Shown one piece after another: positions 25,632 to 35,174 of a stretch of 61,880 bases of DNA. The notes below the pieces were generated by a model. It did not search any database. It was not told the DNA's origin and worked only from the letters and a program-made list of their open reading frames with translations. Position 1 is the stretch's first letter. Every line of letters begins with the position of its first letter. A program made the position numbers and the translations under genes. This stretch comes from SAR202 cluster bacterium (GTDB lineage: Bacteria > Chloroflexota > Dehalococcoidia > Lucifugimonadales > VXLM01), in the NCBI GenBank assembly GCA_022448725.1, contig JAKUTR010000014.1, forward strand, positions 1 to 61,880. The letters are read 5' to 3'.

Positions 25632-27383
25632 GTGACCGTGATCCGTCTCGTTGCCATTCATTGGCCTGTTCTAATCCCGATCGCAGTTCTATTAGGGTTG
25701 TCAACGGCACTCTTTCCTTCGGCTGGGCGAGATGACGCATACATTACATACTGGGCTGCTTATGCGCTCGGAGAATTTGGAGAGATTGTCAATTTAAACG
25801 GGGAGCGGCTTGAGCAGTCTTCCAGTCTGCTGCACGTAATAGTACTCGCCGTCGCGTCCTGGCTAACGCCGCTATCTGTCGCATCTGCTGGGCCAATCGT
25901 ATCGTTGCTATCAGGTGTGCTAACCCTCGTATACACTTATCGGCTTGCTGGATTGATGGTCTCTCGGTGGTATGGCGTCATGGCAACCATGATAGTTGCT
26001 ACTGTTGCCCCGTTCGTCTACTGGTCCACTGGAGGGCTAGAGGGAACCTTATCAGCTCTCGTCGCCACGGCCTTGATGTACTACCTTATTGATCCTCTCC
26101 ATCTGTCTAAAAGCCACAAATCCAAGTGGGCGGTGATAGTTGTCGTGCCAGCGTATATTCTCGTTAGGCCTGAGGGTATATTTGTCTTGACAGCACTTCT
26201 CATAGGGACATTCACAGTTGTCAGGGCTCGAGCTATTTTGGTTGAAAGCCTCGAACGTCTTGAGGAGTACTTCCTCGTGCTTCGCCGCCTACTTTGGTGG
26301 GCGCTTGTTCTTATAGGATCAGGCGTAGTGATTTTCGGATTCCGGGTTCTGTATTTTGGGTCCTGGTTCCCACAGCCAGTCTCTGGCAAGGAGGATGTGA
26401 GTGGTCTATTTACAGAGTTGGGAGGCGGCTTCGAGTACCTTGTAAATGCTATGGTCCCACCCCCGATCTCAATATTGCCACTGTTTCTATTAGCAGGAAT
26501 GATCCTATCAGTACGAGACTTGATTCAAGATCAAAACAAGTTCTGGGCAAGCACCACTCTCACGATTTTTGTTGGTATAAACTTTGGTTTTATCCTCTTT
26601 GTTGGCGGCGATTGGATGGAAGGATCACGATTTGTGGTCCCAGTTATTCCTATCATCGCCGTCTTGGCAATTAGCATTGTCCCCAAAATCCCAAACGGGG
26701 AACTGCGAGTTTACGCCGTGATGGGTATTTTGGTTCTGAACCTCGTTGGGGTTGTCTGGTTTGCCAAGTTTGGTTCTATAAGCACGCCGATCTGGGAAGT
26801 GGCTAGGATCGAGACCAGTACTCTGCCTGTAGAGAATTACTCTTGGTACGCTCGACCTAACCGTACTCACCTCAGAGACATTCCCGTATCCGAGCGCCTC
26901 AATGAAATTGTAGGCGTTCTAAAGCGTAAGGTTGATGGAAAGGTAGTGGTTATGAGTGGTCAGGCAGGCTTCGTTATGTTCCACGTAGCGAAGGAAAACT
27001 ATAGGGAAATAGAGTTTGTAGACCGGCATGCACTAACTACAGATCATTTCACAGAATGTGGTAGTACACGAGATATCGCTCGGACCTCCATCGGCCTGAT
27101 GCTCACGTATACGGCATTTATTGCCAGCGAAATTGATATCGAGAAAGACTGTGGAATTCCCCGCCCGCATGTGATCTTCGCTCTTGACGTGCCCGAGCGA
27201 ACAGTTGAGACAGCGGTAACGTCAGGTGACTATACTGTCGTGTACGGACAAACGGGTCGGATAAAGACAGGAGACACACTCGAGGGCATTGAAGTACTAG
27301 CACATGAATTTATAGCGGTCAGGGATGATTTAGTTGACCTGTTCCCCGAACCACTCCCAGAGGTTCGAGTGTGGGGTGAGTGA
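25632..27383 (+). CDS. GT-C type membrane glycosyltransferase-like protein
   Basis: 583 residues with about nine or ten hydrophobic segments in the first 390 residues and a soluble C-terminal part. Near the first extracellular loop it carries GRDDAYITYWAAYAL, the acidic DD motif of polyprenyl-phosphate-sugar transferases such as AftB-like and ArnT/PMT-like enzymes. Likely it transfers a sugar from a lipid carrier to a surface polymer on the outer face of the membrane. Donor and acceptor are unknown. GTG start, and a second GTG two codons later fits AGGAG equally well. It stands alone between a divergent Gfo/Idh gene and convergent dnaJ. Confidence 0.75.
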   Translation: MTVIRLVAIHWPVLIPIAVLLGLSTALFPSAGRDDAYITYWAAYALGEFGEIVNLNGERLEQSSSLLHVIVLAVASWLTPLSVASAGPIVSLLSGVLTLVYTYRLAGLMVSRWYGVMATMIVATVAPFVYWSTGGLEGTLSALVATALMYYLIDPLHLSKSHKSKWAVIVVVPAYILVRPEGIFVLTALLIGTFTVVRARAILVESLERLEEYFLVLRRLLWWALVLIGSGVVIFGFRVLYFGSWFPQPVSGKEDVSGLFTELGGGFEYLVNAMVPPPISILPLFLLAGMILSVRDLIQDQNKFWASTTLTIFVGINFGFILFVGGDWMEGSRFVVPVIPIIAVLAISIVPKIPNGELRVYAVMGILVLNLVGVVWFAKFGSISTPIWEVARIETSTLPVENYSWYARPNRTHLRDIPVSERLNEIVGVLKRKVDGKVVVMSGQAGFVMFHVAKENYREIEFVDRHALTTDHFTECGSTRDIARTSIGLMLTYTAFIASEIDIEKDCGIPRPHVIFALDVPERTVETAVTSGDYTVVYGQTGRIKTGDTLEGIEVLAHEFIAVRDDLVDLFPEPLPEVRVWGE

Positions 27384-27385
27384 CC

Positions 27386-28519
27386 CTAGCCCTGGCCGAG
27401 TATGTTGTTAAGCCTATCGAGCCAGCCTTGATCTTTGCCTGCACTAGTGGCGGAGCCTAGGCTTTCAGAAAGGCGCTCCAGAAGTTCTCGCTGCTCCTCA
27501 GTGAGAGATGTTGGCGTTTCTACAATTAACGTGACTAGTTGGTCACCTTTCCTCCGATTGTTATTGAGGAAAGGAACCCCCTTCCCTTTCAGTCGGATCA
27601 CGTCACCGGTCTGTGAGCCTTTAGGTATCGAGAGTTCGCTTTCCCCGTCTAGGGTTGGCACGCTGATACTGATGCCAAGGGCAGCCTGAGCTATGTTCAA
27701 GGACTGGAAGTAGATAATATGGTTGCCTTCTCGACGAAACTGATCGTGCCGTCGGATGCGAACAGCTACGTAAATATCACCTGCAGGGCCACCGTTTACC
27801 CCAGCTTCCCCCTCTCCAGTTAGACGTATCTGGGCACCGGACTCCATCCCTGGCGGGATAGCTACAACTAGCCGGCGCGTTCGGGATTCATTGCCAGCGC
27901 CGCGGCAGTTGGAGCATGCCGTGGTGTATATAGTTCCTTCACCACGACAGGACCGGCACGGGGTAACTTGGGTGAATTGGCCGAAAATATGTTGCTGGTT
28001 GCGGCGCACTTCTCCCGACCCCTGGCAGTCATTACACCGGTCAATCGAAGTGCCAGGCTCTGCTTTGTTCCCTCGACAGTTGTGGCAGACTTCAGTGCGG
28101 CGTACTTCTATCTCCTCTTCTCCGCCGAAGACTGCCCTCTCGAAGTCAATAGTAATGGTAGCGCGGAGGTCGGAGCCCCGAAGTGGAGATGTTGTAGATT
28201 GGCCCGAGGAACCTCCGAAGAATGCATCGAAAATATCGCCGAACCCACCAAAACCCTCAAATCCATCGAACCCACGGGCGCTGCCATTTTGTCCAACACC
28301 AGCGTGCCCAAAAGTATCGTATTTGGTCCGCTCTTCAGGGTCAATTAAGACTTGGTAAGCTTCGTTGATCTCTTTGAACCGTTCTGCTGCTGAGGAACTT
28401 TTGTTGCGATCAGGATGGTACTCAAGGGCGAGCTTCCTAAAAGCTTTCCTAATTTCCTCGTTTGAGGCGCTACGAGCAACCCCAAGAACATCATAATAAT
28501 CACGTTTACTGGTAGTCAT
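27386..28519 (-). CDS. dnaJ: Chaperone DnaJ
   Basis: Hsp40 co-chaperone that stimulates DnaK ATPase. 377 residues in full type I layout: J domain with His35-Pro36-Asp37, Gly/Phe-rich linker ([12 protein letters not shown]), a zinc region with four CxxCxGxG-type repeats ([31 protein letters not shown]), then the substrate-binding C-terminal domains. The first zinc repeat reads CxxCRGN rather than CxxCxGxG. No dnaK or grpE is next to it, and it is transcribed alone from a promoter I place at 28554-28583. Confidence 0.97.
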   Translation of the reverse strand: MTTSKRDYYDVLGVARSASNEEIRKAFRKLALEYHPDRNKSSSAAERFKEINEAYQVLIDPEERTKYDTFGHAGVGQNGSARGFDGFEGFGGFGDIFDAFFGGSSGQSTTSPLRGSDLRATITIDFERAVFGGEEEIEVRRTEVCHNCRGNKAEPGTSIDRCNDCQGSGEVRRNQQHIFGQFTQVTPCRSCRGEGTIYTTACSNCRGAGNESRTRRLVVAIPPGMESGAQIRLTGEGEAGVNGGPAGDIYVAVRIRRHDQFRREGNHIIYFQSLNIAQAALGISISVPTLDGESELSIPKGSQTGDVIRLKGKGVPFLNNNRRKGDQLVTLIVETPTSLTEEQRELLERLSESLGSATSAGKDQGWLDRLNNILGQG

Positions 28520-28553
28520 AAACCGTCCAAGCGCTATAGAAACTTAGACACTT

Positions 28554-28583
28554 ATTATAGGACTACGTTCATTAAGCCTACAA
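28554..28583 (-). promoter_or_regulatory. Sigma-70-like promoter of dnaJ
   Basis: On the minus strand TTGTAG, an 18-base spacer and TATAAT, 34 bases upstream of the dnaJ ATG. No CIRCE element is visible near it. Confidence 0.5.
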
Positions 28584-28605
28584 CCAAGATGTTCCAGTTG
28601 TTGTA

Positions 28606-28629
28606 AGGGCATTAAGCAGTCAGTGCCCT
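28606..28629 (-). terminator. Hairpin between lipB and dnaJ
   Basis: AGGGCA and TGCCCT pair across a 12-base loop in the 232-base gap. Its place after lipB suits the end of the 2-oxoacid dehydrogenase transcript, but there is no T-run. Confidence 0.25.
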
Positions 28630-28751
28630 ATTGTTCGCAGATAGACTCTTTTGCCAGAGCCTTCAGGTTCTCTTGTCGACTAGGACTACACACGTGAAAT
28701 TGTACGGAGATCAATAACGCCTAGTATACGAGTGGTTACTTTTGTCTAGCG

Positions 28752-29423
28752 TTAGACTTCCAAACAAAATTGCCCTGACGTATCCGGTCGCATCTCCCAG
28801 CTAAACACTTCCCCGAATGCTCTTATAACATCGGGTACGACTTCTGGGACAGAGATTTCCACACCCTGATCTGCCATTGAGGTCATCTTCACGTTGGGCA
28901 TTCCGCAAGGAACAATGTGGTCAAAGTAGCGAAGGTTAGGGTTCACATTAAGGGCGAGTCCGTGTGTCGTCACCCCGCGACTAACCCTGACTCCGATAGC
29001 TGCTATTTTGGCCTCATCCACCCAAACACCCGTTGGTTTATTGTCGCTATCTGCCTGAATACCGTATTCGCGCAGCGTCCGAACGGTCGTCTCTTCCAGG
29101 GCGGCTACATATCGAAGTGGGCCTAGATTGGCGGCACGGAGATTCACGATAGGATAACTGATAAGTTGACCAGGCCCATGGTAAGTTACCTCACCTCCGC
29201 GATCGATCTCGTGCACAGTGATACCTAGTTGATCCAAGTCTTCTGAGGAAGCAAGGATGTCGGACTGCGCACCCCTGCGTCCAATCGTATAGATGTGAGG
29301 GTGCTGCACGAGCAGCATGGCACATGGGACTTCTCCGGATGCAACCTTAGAGTGTAGCCGTCTTTGCAAATCCCAGGCGGGCAGGTAGTCGGTCTCTCCA
29401 ATATATGAGGTCAGGCACTCCAT
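28752..29423 (-). CDS. lipB: Octanoyl-[acyl-carrier-protein]:protein N-octanoyltransferase
   Basis: Moves octanoyl groups from ACP to lipoyl domains, the first step of lipoate assembly. 223 residues. RGGEVTYHGPGQLISYP, the KIAAIGVRVSRGVTTHG block and the catalytic cysteine in VPCGMP with a following Lys (VKMTSM) are intact. It is the last gene of the E1 alpha-E1 beta-E2 operon, five bases after E2, so it very probably lipoylates that E2. lipA is not in the window. Confidence 0.95.
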   Translation of the reverse strand: MECLTSYIGETDYLPAWDLQRRLHSKVASGEVPCAMLLVQHPHIYTIGRRGAQSDILASSEDLDQLGITVHEIDRGGEVTYHGPGQLISYPIVNLRAANLGPLRYVAALEETTVRTLREYGIQADSDNKPTGVWVDEAKIAAIGVRVSRGVTTHGLALNVNPNLRYFDHIVPCGMPNVKMTSMADQGVEISVPEVVPDVIRAFGEVFSWEMRPDTSGQFCLEV

Positions 29424-29428
29424 TTGGA

Positions 29429-30679
29429 CTAGGACCTAAAGTCCGGATCTATAGCTTCAAGCCATTGTTTCACGGCACTGACAAATGAACCCGCCTCTGC
29501 ACCGTCGATAATGCGGTGGTCGAAAGTGAGGCATATGTTCATCATTGAACGGATAGCGATACTTTCACCGATGACAACGGGGCGTTTAGTAATTGCTTCG
29601 GTGTTCAGGATGGCTGCTTGCGGGTGGTTGATAATACCTTTACCCATCGTTGACCCGAGGGCCCCAGTGTTGTTCACAGTAAACGTGCCACCCTGAACGT
29701 CCTCAACGCCAAGTTGGTCATTCAGAGCCTTGCTCGCCAAAGAACTGATGGCTTTGGCAATCCCAGCGACGTCCAGATGGTCAACGCCATGCATTACTGG
29801 TACAAGTAGACCCTTTGGCGAGGCTACGGCTATTGAGATATTGATTTGCTTTTTTAAGATAATTCCGTTGTCTGACCAAACCGAGTTAACCATAGGATTT
29901 GTCTGCAGAGCTTCCGAGACCGCTTTGAGTGCAAACGCCAAAGGAGTTAGGCGGACGCCATGTTGCTGCTCGAACTCGTCCTTGCAGCGGTCGCGGAGTG
30001 TCACAATGTTGGTAACATCAACCTCCTGAGTCATCCAAGCCTCGGGTATCTGGGTTGTACTACGCACCATGTTGTCGGCGATCATTCTCCGGACTGCTGT
30101 CAGTGGCACGATTTGATCGCTAGATTCAGGCTCATGAGGTATAGGCTTTGGGGACCTATTTTCGTTAATATGCGCCTGCACATCCTTTCTCGTGATGCGG
30201 CCGCTGATACCCGTTCCAACCACCGATGACAGATCGAGGTTGTGCTCCTGGGCCAGGCGCAGAACGGCGGGGGAGTAGCGTTGCCGAGATGCCTCCTTAG
30301 GATCCGTACCTGTGGTGATTGGGCCGCCAGATCCCGTTGGCCCAACGTTGGTTACAGTCAGATCCATACTGCCGATGCGGTCCGGTACTGTAAGGTCTGC
30401 CACTTCAGCGCTAGGGTTATTAGATGCTTGCTCCTCAGTTGTGACCTCAAATTGTGCGATTGGGTCACCCATAGGAACGGTCGTTCCAGGGTCAACAAGT
30501 AGAGAAGTTAAAACGCCATTGACAGGGCAAGGCATCTCCATACTTACCTTGTCGGTCACGATCTCAGCTAAAGGTTCATACTTTTCGACGTGATCACCTA
30601 CTTGCTTTAGCCACTTCTCCAAGATTGCTTGGGTGACCGATTCTCCTACTTGGGGCAAGTCAATTTGTATAATTGGCAT
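29429..30679 (-). CDS. 2-oxoacid dehydrogenase E2, dihydrolipoamide acyltransferase
   Basis: 416 residues in the standard order. One lipoyl domain (residues ~1-80) with the lipoylated Lys in VTDKVSME, a linker, a peripheral-subunit-binding domain (~135-170; SPAVLRLAQEHNLDLSSVVGTG split over the core), and the catalytic acyltransferase domain with FDHRIIDGAEAG near the end. It transfers the acyl group to CoA. The sequence pattern is closer to branched-chain (BkdC-like) than pyruvate E2s, but the choice is not certain. Its ATG directly follows the E1 beta stop with no spacer. Confidence 0.93.
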   Translation of the reverse strand: MPIIQIDLPQVGESVTQAILEKWLKQVGDHVEKYEPLAEIVTDKVSMEMPCPVNGVLTSLLVDPGTTVPMGDPIAQFEVTTEEQASNNPSAEVADLTVPDRIGSMDLTVTNVGPTGSGGPITTGTDPKEASRQRYSPAVLRLAQEHNLDLSSVVGTGISGRITRKDVQAHINENRSPKPIPHEPESSDQIVPLTAVRRMIADNMVRSTTQIPEAWMTQEVDVTNIVTLRDRCKDEFEQQHGVRLTPLAFALKAVSEALQTNPMVNSVWSDNGIILKKQINISIAVASPKGLLVPVMHGVDHLDVAGIAKAISSLASKALNDQLGVEDVQGGTFTVNNTGALGSTMGKGIINHPQAAILNTEAITKRPVVIGESIAIRSMMNICLTFDHRIIDGAEAGSFVSAVKQWLEAIDPDFRS

Positions 30680-31663
30680 CTAGTACCTCGCCAAGTTTCT
30701 AATTGCCGCTGACACCTTCTCCGTGTCGATAAGAAAAGCCGCTTCGAGTGTTGGGCTGAAGGGCATTGCAGGAATTTCTGGGCCGGCGAGTCTAACAATT
30801 GGAGCATCCAGATAATCGAAAGCATGCTCCGCTATGATGGCAGAAACCTCACCCCCTACTCCAAGGAGTTTAGTGTCTTCATGGACAATCAGCACCTTGC
30901 CAGTTTTTTCGACAGATGCAAGGATCACATCGTTGTCGAGGGGACGTATTGTGCGAAGGTCGATGACTTCAACACTGACTCCCTCATTACCGATGATCCG
31001 GGCCGCCTCAATACAGTGATGAACCATGAGCCCGTACGTGATTACAGTGATGTCGTCCCCAGGGAGTTTCACGTCTGCTACTCCCAGAGGGACGGTGTAT
31101 TCTTCATCGGGGACTTCGCCGCGAACTAGACGGTATGTTCTCTTGTACTCGAGAAAGACCACGGGATCGTCGTCACGTATTGCACTTTTCAGAAGTCCTT
31201 TAGCATCGTAGGGCGTTGAGGGTGTGACGACCTTAAGACCAGGTGTGTGCGCGAAGATGGCCTCGACACTTTGAGAATGATACAGCCCACCACGGACACC
31301 CCCTCCCTGAGGAGCGCGGAGTACCATCGGCACGCACATCTGCCCGAGGGTGCCGTAGCGAGCACGCGCTGCCTCTCCAACAATCTGGTTAACGGTCGGC
31401 CAGATGAAGTCGGCGAACTCGATCTCTGCAATGGGACGCATGCCGTTCATAGCAGCTCCAAGGGCGATACCGGCTATCGATGACTCAGCGAGAGGTGTGT
31501 CTATTACCCGGTCCTCGCCGAACTCACCAACGAAGCCGTCAGTCGCAAGAAACACTCCACCACGTGCACCGATATCTTCGCCCATGATGAAAACGCTTTG
31601 ATCTCGACGCATCTCTTCCTGCATCCCATCGCGGACTGCCTCTATTACAGTCTGAACGGTCAT
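30680..31663 (-). CDS. 2-oxoacid dehydrogenase E1 subunit beta
   Basis: 327 residues, the transketolase-like beta subunit that completes the thiamine-diphosphate site. Start MTVQTVIEAVRDGM, the MGEDIGARGGVF motif, TPLAESSIAG and EFADFIWPTVNQIVGEAA are characteristic. The start overlaps the E1 alpha stop as ATGA. With E1 alpha and E2 it forms a branched-chain or other 2-oxoacid dehydrogenase. No E3 gene is adjacent, so E3 must be shared from elsewhere. Confidence 0.95.
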   Translation of the reverse strand: MTVQTVIEAVRDGMQEEMRRDQSVFIMGEDIGARGGVFLATDGFVGEFGEDRVIDTPLAESSIAGIALGAAMNGMRPIAEIEFADFIWPTVNQIVGEAARARYGTLGQMCVPMVLRAPQGGGVRGGLYHSQSVEAIFAHTPGLKVVTPSTPYDAKGLLKSAIRDDDPVVFLEYKRTYRLVRGEVPDEEYTVPLGVADVKLPGDDITVITYGLMVHHCIEAARIIGNEGVSVEVIDLRTIRPLDNDVILASVEKTGKVLIVHEDTKLLGVGGEVSAIIAEHAFDYLDAPIVRLAGPEIPAMPFSPTLEAAFLIDTEKVSAAIRNLARY

Positions 31664-32673
31664 GAGTACACGTGGTCGAGAAAGTCGGTTGCTTCTGGAT
31701 ACGGAGCAGCGTCGACGTAGTCGGTTGCCTCGTTAATCACGCGTTTCGCTTCGTTACGAATAACGCTATCCGTATCGCCGGGTAATAGTCCAGCACCAAT
31801 AAGTTGTTCTTGCAGGATCCGCACGGGATCCCTTTTTCTCGCCTCCTCAAGGTCCTCCTGTTCCCGATACAAGCTATCGTCATCGTCACTAGTGTGCGGT
31901 AAGTAGCGTTCAACCATAGTCTCAACGATAGTAGGTCCTCTTCCGTCTCGTGCGCGGGTGGCTGCCTCGGAGGTAGCTTCGTAGACGGCCATTATGTCAG
32001 TGCCATCAACAACGACCCCTGGAATACCGTAACCGTCTGCACGGCTTACGATGCCATCCACAGCCATCTGTTTAGATAGAGGTACGGAGATCGCGTAGCC
32101 GTTGTTTTCGCAAAGGAAGATGACGGGCAACTTGTGAATAGCAGCGAAATTCATAGCTTCATGGCAGTCACCAACGCTTGAAGCACCGTCGCCGAAATAC
32201 ACGATTGTAACGGCATCCTCTCCGCGCATTTTTGAGGCGAGGGCAGACCCAACCGCCTGTGGGATTTGAGTGCCGACGACGTTAGAAAGGTTAACAAGGT
32301 TAAGAGTTTTTGACGCTCCATGCGTAGGGAATTGCCGGGCACCAGCTAGAGGTTCCCCTGCTTTGGCAGTGAAACCAAGCATGATCTCTGTTGGGGTCAG
32401 GCCCAGGCTGATTAACACTGCAAGATCACGGTAGTAGATGTAGAAGTGGTCTTTCCCCACCTGGAGTGCTTGGACACTACCTATTTGTGCGGCTTCATGT
32501 CCTTGTGCCGAGGCTACGATCGCTGCTTTGCCTTGGCGGTTAAGCATCCAGACACGCTCGTCGAGGGCCCGGCATAATACCATTTCGCGGTACATTTGTA
32601 CCAACTTGTCGTCACTGGGTCTTGTGACACCCGCGCCAACCACAGGTGGCGTTTTTTTCATTGGGTCACTCAT
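31660..32673 (-). CDS. 2-oxoacid dehydrogenase E1 subunit alpha
   Basis: 337 residues from the ATG at 32673. It carries the thiamine-diphosphate motif GDGASSVGDCHEAMNF...ENN, the YYRDLAVLISLG loop of branched-chain-type E1 alpha subunits and the phosphorylation-loop-like RYLPHTSDDDD. An upstream GTG at 32703 would add ten residues but lies inside the -35 element, so the ATG is right if the promoter is. It begins the four-gene operon through lipB. The Leu/Tyr-rich YYRDLAV motif and the lack of pyruvate-type features favour branched-chain 2-oxoacids as substrate. Confidence 0.94.
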   Translation of the reverse strand: MSDPMKKTPPVVGAGVTRPSDDKLVQMYREMVLCRALDERVWMLNRQGKAAIVASAQGHEAAQIGSVQALQVGKDHFYIYYRDLAVLISLGLTPTEIMLGFTAKAGEPLAGARQFPTHGASKTLNLVNLSNVVGTQIPQAVGSALASKMRGEDAVTIVYFGDGASSVGDCHEAMNFAAIHKLPVIFLCENNGYAISVPLSKQMAVDGIVSRADGYGIPGVVVDGTDIMAVYEATSEAATRARDGRGPTIVETMVERYLPHTSDDDDSLYREQEDLEEARKRDPVRILQEQLIGAGLLPGDTDSVIRNEAKRVINEATDYVDAAPYPEATDFLDHVYS

Positions 32674-32679
32674 TCTGGG

Positions 32680-32708
32680 ATTATATGGGTGGCCTGCTAG
32701 CACATCAA
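32680..32708 (-). promoter_or_regulatory. Strong promoter giving a probably leaderless E1 alpha mRNA
   Basis: On the minus strand TTGATG (32708-32703), a 17-base spacer, and a perfect TATAAT (32685-32680). Only six bases separate TATAAT from the ATG, so the transcript should begin at or within a base or two of the start codon. No ribosome site is possible. Confidence 0.7.
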
Positions 32709-32820
32709 GAACTGATGGCTGGCTAGGTAGGTATCATAAAGCCCTTCGTAGGTTCTGAGCGGCTTTAGGATTAGCGGAATCCCGGATATTATCTAACGAG
32801 TGAATTTTCAGGAGGCCTGC

Positions 32821-34146
32821 ATGAGACAGAAACTTCTTAAATTACAGGAGCAAGGAAAACCTGTGCGCGTAGCAGTAATAGGCTGTGGCAGGTTTGGGTC
32901 AATGGTGATATCGCAATTGGCACACGCGCCAGGAATGGAACTATCGGTCGCATGTGATCTGGATGTAACTCGTGCAGTAGAGGCTTTATCTCGAGAGAGC
33001 GAATTCACAATGGAGCACGTACGTACAAAAGGACTAGCACAAGCGAACGATGCGATATCTCAACACCGCCCGGTTGTCACGGATAACCCCGATATTGCGA
33101 TACAAGCCGAAGTCGATGTGGTGGTCGAGGCTACTGGTAACCCTGATGCTGGTGCTGAACATGTCTTTGACGCAATTATGGAAGGCAGACACGTAGTCAA
33201 CGTAAATGTGGAGGCGGACGTGCTAGTTGGGCCGATTCTTAAACGGATGGCTGATAGTGTTGGCGTAGTCTATAGCCTCGCATACGGTGACCAGCCTGCG
33301 ATCATTGACGAACTGTACGATTGGGCAATAAGCCTAGGGTATGAGGTTGTTACAGCTGGCAAGGGGACAATGCACTTAGATGAGAATCGCTACTCCACGC
33401 CCGACGAAGCGCTGGCCAGGTACGGCTATACCAGTGAGGATGTGCAACGGATGAATCTTAACCCCAAGATGTATAACTCATTTATTGATACAACGAAATC
33501 CTGTATTGAGATGTGCGCGGTTGCCAACATGACGGGCCTTGTTCCAGACGTGCCAGGTATGCACTTTCCCTCAGTTGGGATCCAGGACATTCCAAAGCTG
33601 TTGATACCGGCTGATGACGGCGGCATTCTGTCGAAGAGAGGTGTTGTGGAGGTGGTTAGTTCACACAATCCAGATGGTTCCGAGATCGATGACCACCTGC
33701 GGTGGGGGGTGTACGTGGTCATTACAAGCGATAGTCCGTATCTTCGGGCATGTATGAGGGATTATGGTATGCCCATGGATCCAACAGGGAGCTACGCACT
33801 TATGTACCGCCCATATCATCTTATCGGGATGGAGGCACTCGTCTCTATTGGCAAGGCTGCTGTGTACGGCGAATCCACAGGTGCTCCCCAGTCGAGGGTG
33901 GCAGAAGTCGCTGCGGCAGCCAAGAGAAATCTTCAAGTTGGTGACGTCTTGGACGGTGAAGGAGGTAGCATGGTCTACGGTAATATCATGGAAGCTCACC
34001 AGGCTGATGCAGACCAATTGGTGCCGATAGGTTTGTCCAATGGTGCTAAGCTGCTCAATCCGGTAAGCCGTGGCATGATGGTTAGGTATGGTGACGTCGA
34101 AATGCCGGAAGAGGGGTTCGCTGCGAGTCTTCGTCGGAAACACTAA
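32821..34146 (+). CDS. Homoserine-dehydrogenase-like oxidoreductase with SAF domain (COG4091 type)
   Basis: 441 residues. N-terminal NAD(P) domain (VRVAVIGCGRFGSMV), a middle region with VVVEATGNPDAGAEH and a C-terminal SAF-like domain (~360-430: RNLQVGDVLDGEGG, VPIGLSNGAKLLNPV). Proteins of this layout are predicted dehydrogenases seen in carbohydrate or tetrose/apionate-type pathways; the reaction here is unknown. The frame is open from a GTG at 32800, but AGGAGG five bases before the ATG at 32821 fixes the start. Divergent from the E1 alpha operon and followed by an aldo/keto reductase after 123 bases. Confidence 0.83.
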   Translation: MRQKLLKLQEQGKPVRVAVIGCGRFGSMVISQLAHAPGMELSVACDLDVTRAVEALSRESEFTMEHVRTKGLAQANDAISQHRPVVTDNPDIAIQAEVDVVVEATGNPDAGAEHVFDAIMEGRHVVNVNVEADVLVGPILKRMADSVGVVYSLAYGDQPAIIDELYDWAISLGYEVVTAGKGTMHLDENRYSTPDEALARYGYTSEDVQRMNLNPKMYNSFIDTTKSCIEMCAVANMTGLVPDVPGMHFPSVGIQDIPKLLIPADDGGILSKRGVVEVVSSHNPDGSEIDDHLRWGVYVVITSDSPYLRACMRDYGMPMDPTGSYALMYRPYHLIGMEALVSIGKAAVYGESTGAPQSRVAEVAAAAKRNLQVGDVLDGEGGSMVYGNIMEAHQADADQLVPIGLSNGAKLLNPVSRGMMVRYGDVEMPEEGFAASLRRKH

Positions 34147-34269
34147 GGGCCGAGCCTGAGACAAGAAGAGGTTGTAAATAGAGATTGACAATGAACCCAA
34201 TAGTCGAGTTCTGCTACCAGACCTAGAGGACTCCTGGGGAAGTAATATTGATAGCGCGAGGTAAAGCCT

Positions 34270-35172
34270 GTGGAGATGCGTAGATTAGGCCGTACAGAGA
34301 TGAAAGTTAGCCGGCTTGGTGTGGGGCTCTTTCAAATCGGAGAAATGTCGGTCGAGAAAGCTTCGATGAAAGTTGACACACTATTGGGAGCCGCGCTCGG
34401 AAAGGGACTTAACTTCTTAGATACTGCGGCTTGCTATGGTAAATCGGAGAGCTATTTAGGTAGCTTTGTATCCACTCATAGAGAAGAGTTCGTGCTGGCG
34501 ACAAAGTGCGGACATCTGGCAGGAGCGCTGCGGGGTCAGCCATGGTCTGCGGATTTGGTCAATCGTAGTTTGGAGCGAAGTCTTGTTCGACTCCAGACCG
34601 ATCACATCGATCTTTTGCAAATCCATTCATGTGACAAGGCGACTCTTGAGAAAGGAGAGATCATCGATGCGCTGCTGAGGGCGCGGGATACTGGTAAGGC
34701 AAGATTTATTGGATACAGCGGTGACAATGAAGCGGCTAAGTTTGCCGTTGAGAGTGGTGTATTCGACACACTGCAAACCAGCCTTAATTTGGTGGACCAG
34801 CGTGCGCTCAACTCTCTTTTAAGTCTTGCAAAGGACAAAGACATGGGGGTTATTATTAAGCGGCCGGTCGCCAATATGGTTTGGGGTGCAGAGGGTGCCG
34901 CATTCGGTCCAGGCAACTATTTCCAGCGACAGCAGATTATGCGTGCAGGCGGAAAACTTTCTGGAGATTCTGCTGAACCCACCGAACTTGCTCTTGGGTT
35001 TCTCTTTTCCCATGAGCAGGTCGACACGGCTATCGTCGGTACCACAAACGTCGACCATTTACTAAGCAACGTTGATATCTTAGAAAATCGTCTACCTATA
35101 CAGCCTGAGGTGGTGGACGCACTCCACCAGCGATTCGTTGAGATGGATGATGGCTGGGAGCAGCAGATGTAA
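34270..35172 (+). CDS. Aldo/keto reductase
   Basis: 300 residues, AKR barrel. Asp and Tyr of the tetrad in FLDTAACYG, Lys in LATKCGH and His in LQIHSCDK are all present. Start GTG at 34270 with GAGG eight bases before; an ATG two codons on (MRRLGRTEMKVS) is a fair alternative. Same strand as the SAF-domain dehydrogenase, so both may handle one sugar or polyol. It is only distantly related to the reductase at 8388. It converges with herA leaving two bases. Confidence 0.9.
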   Translation: MEMRRLGRTEMKVSRLGVGLFQIGEMSVEKASMKVDTLLGAALGKGLNFLDTAACYGKSESYLGSFVSTHREEFVLATKCGHLAGALRGQPWSADLVNRSLERSLVRLQTDHIDLLQIHSCDKATLEKGEIIDALLRARDTGKARFIGYSGDNEAAKFAVESGVFDTLQTSLNLVDQRALNSLLSLAKDKDMGVIIKRPVANMVWGAEGAAFGPGNYFQRQQIMRAGGKLSGDSAEPTELALGFLFSHEQVDTAIVGTTNVDHLLSNVDILENRLPIQPEVVDALHQRFVEMDDGWEQQM

Positions 35173-35174
35173 GG

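Noticed and set aside
28520-28751. Hidden grpE/dnaK remnant or CIRCE element near dnaJ
   Set aside because: No frame in this gap resembles a chaperone and no TTAGCACTC-type inverted repeat exists.
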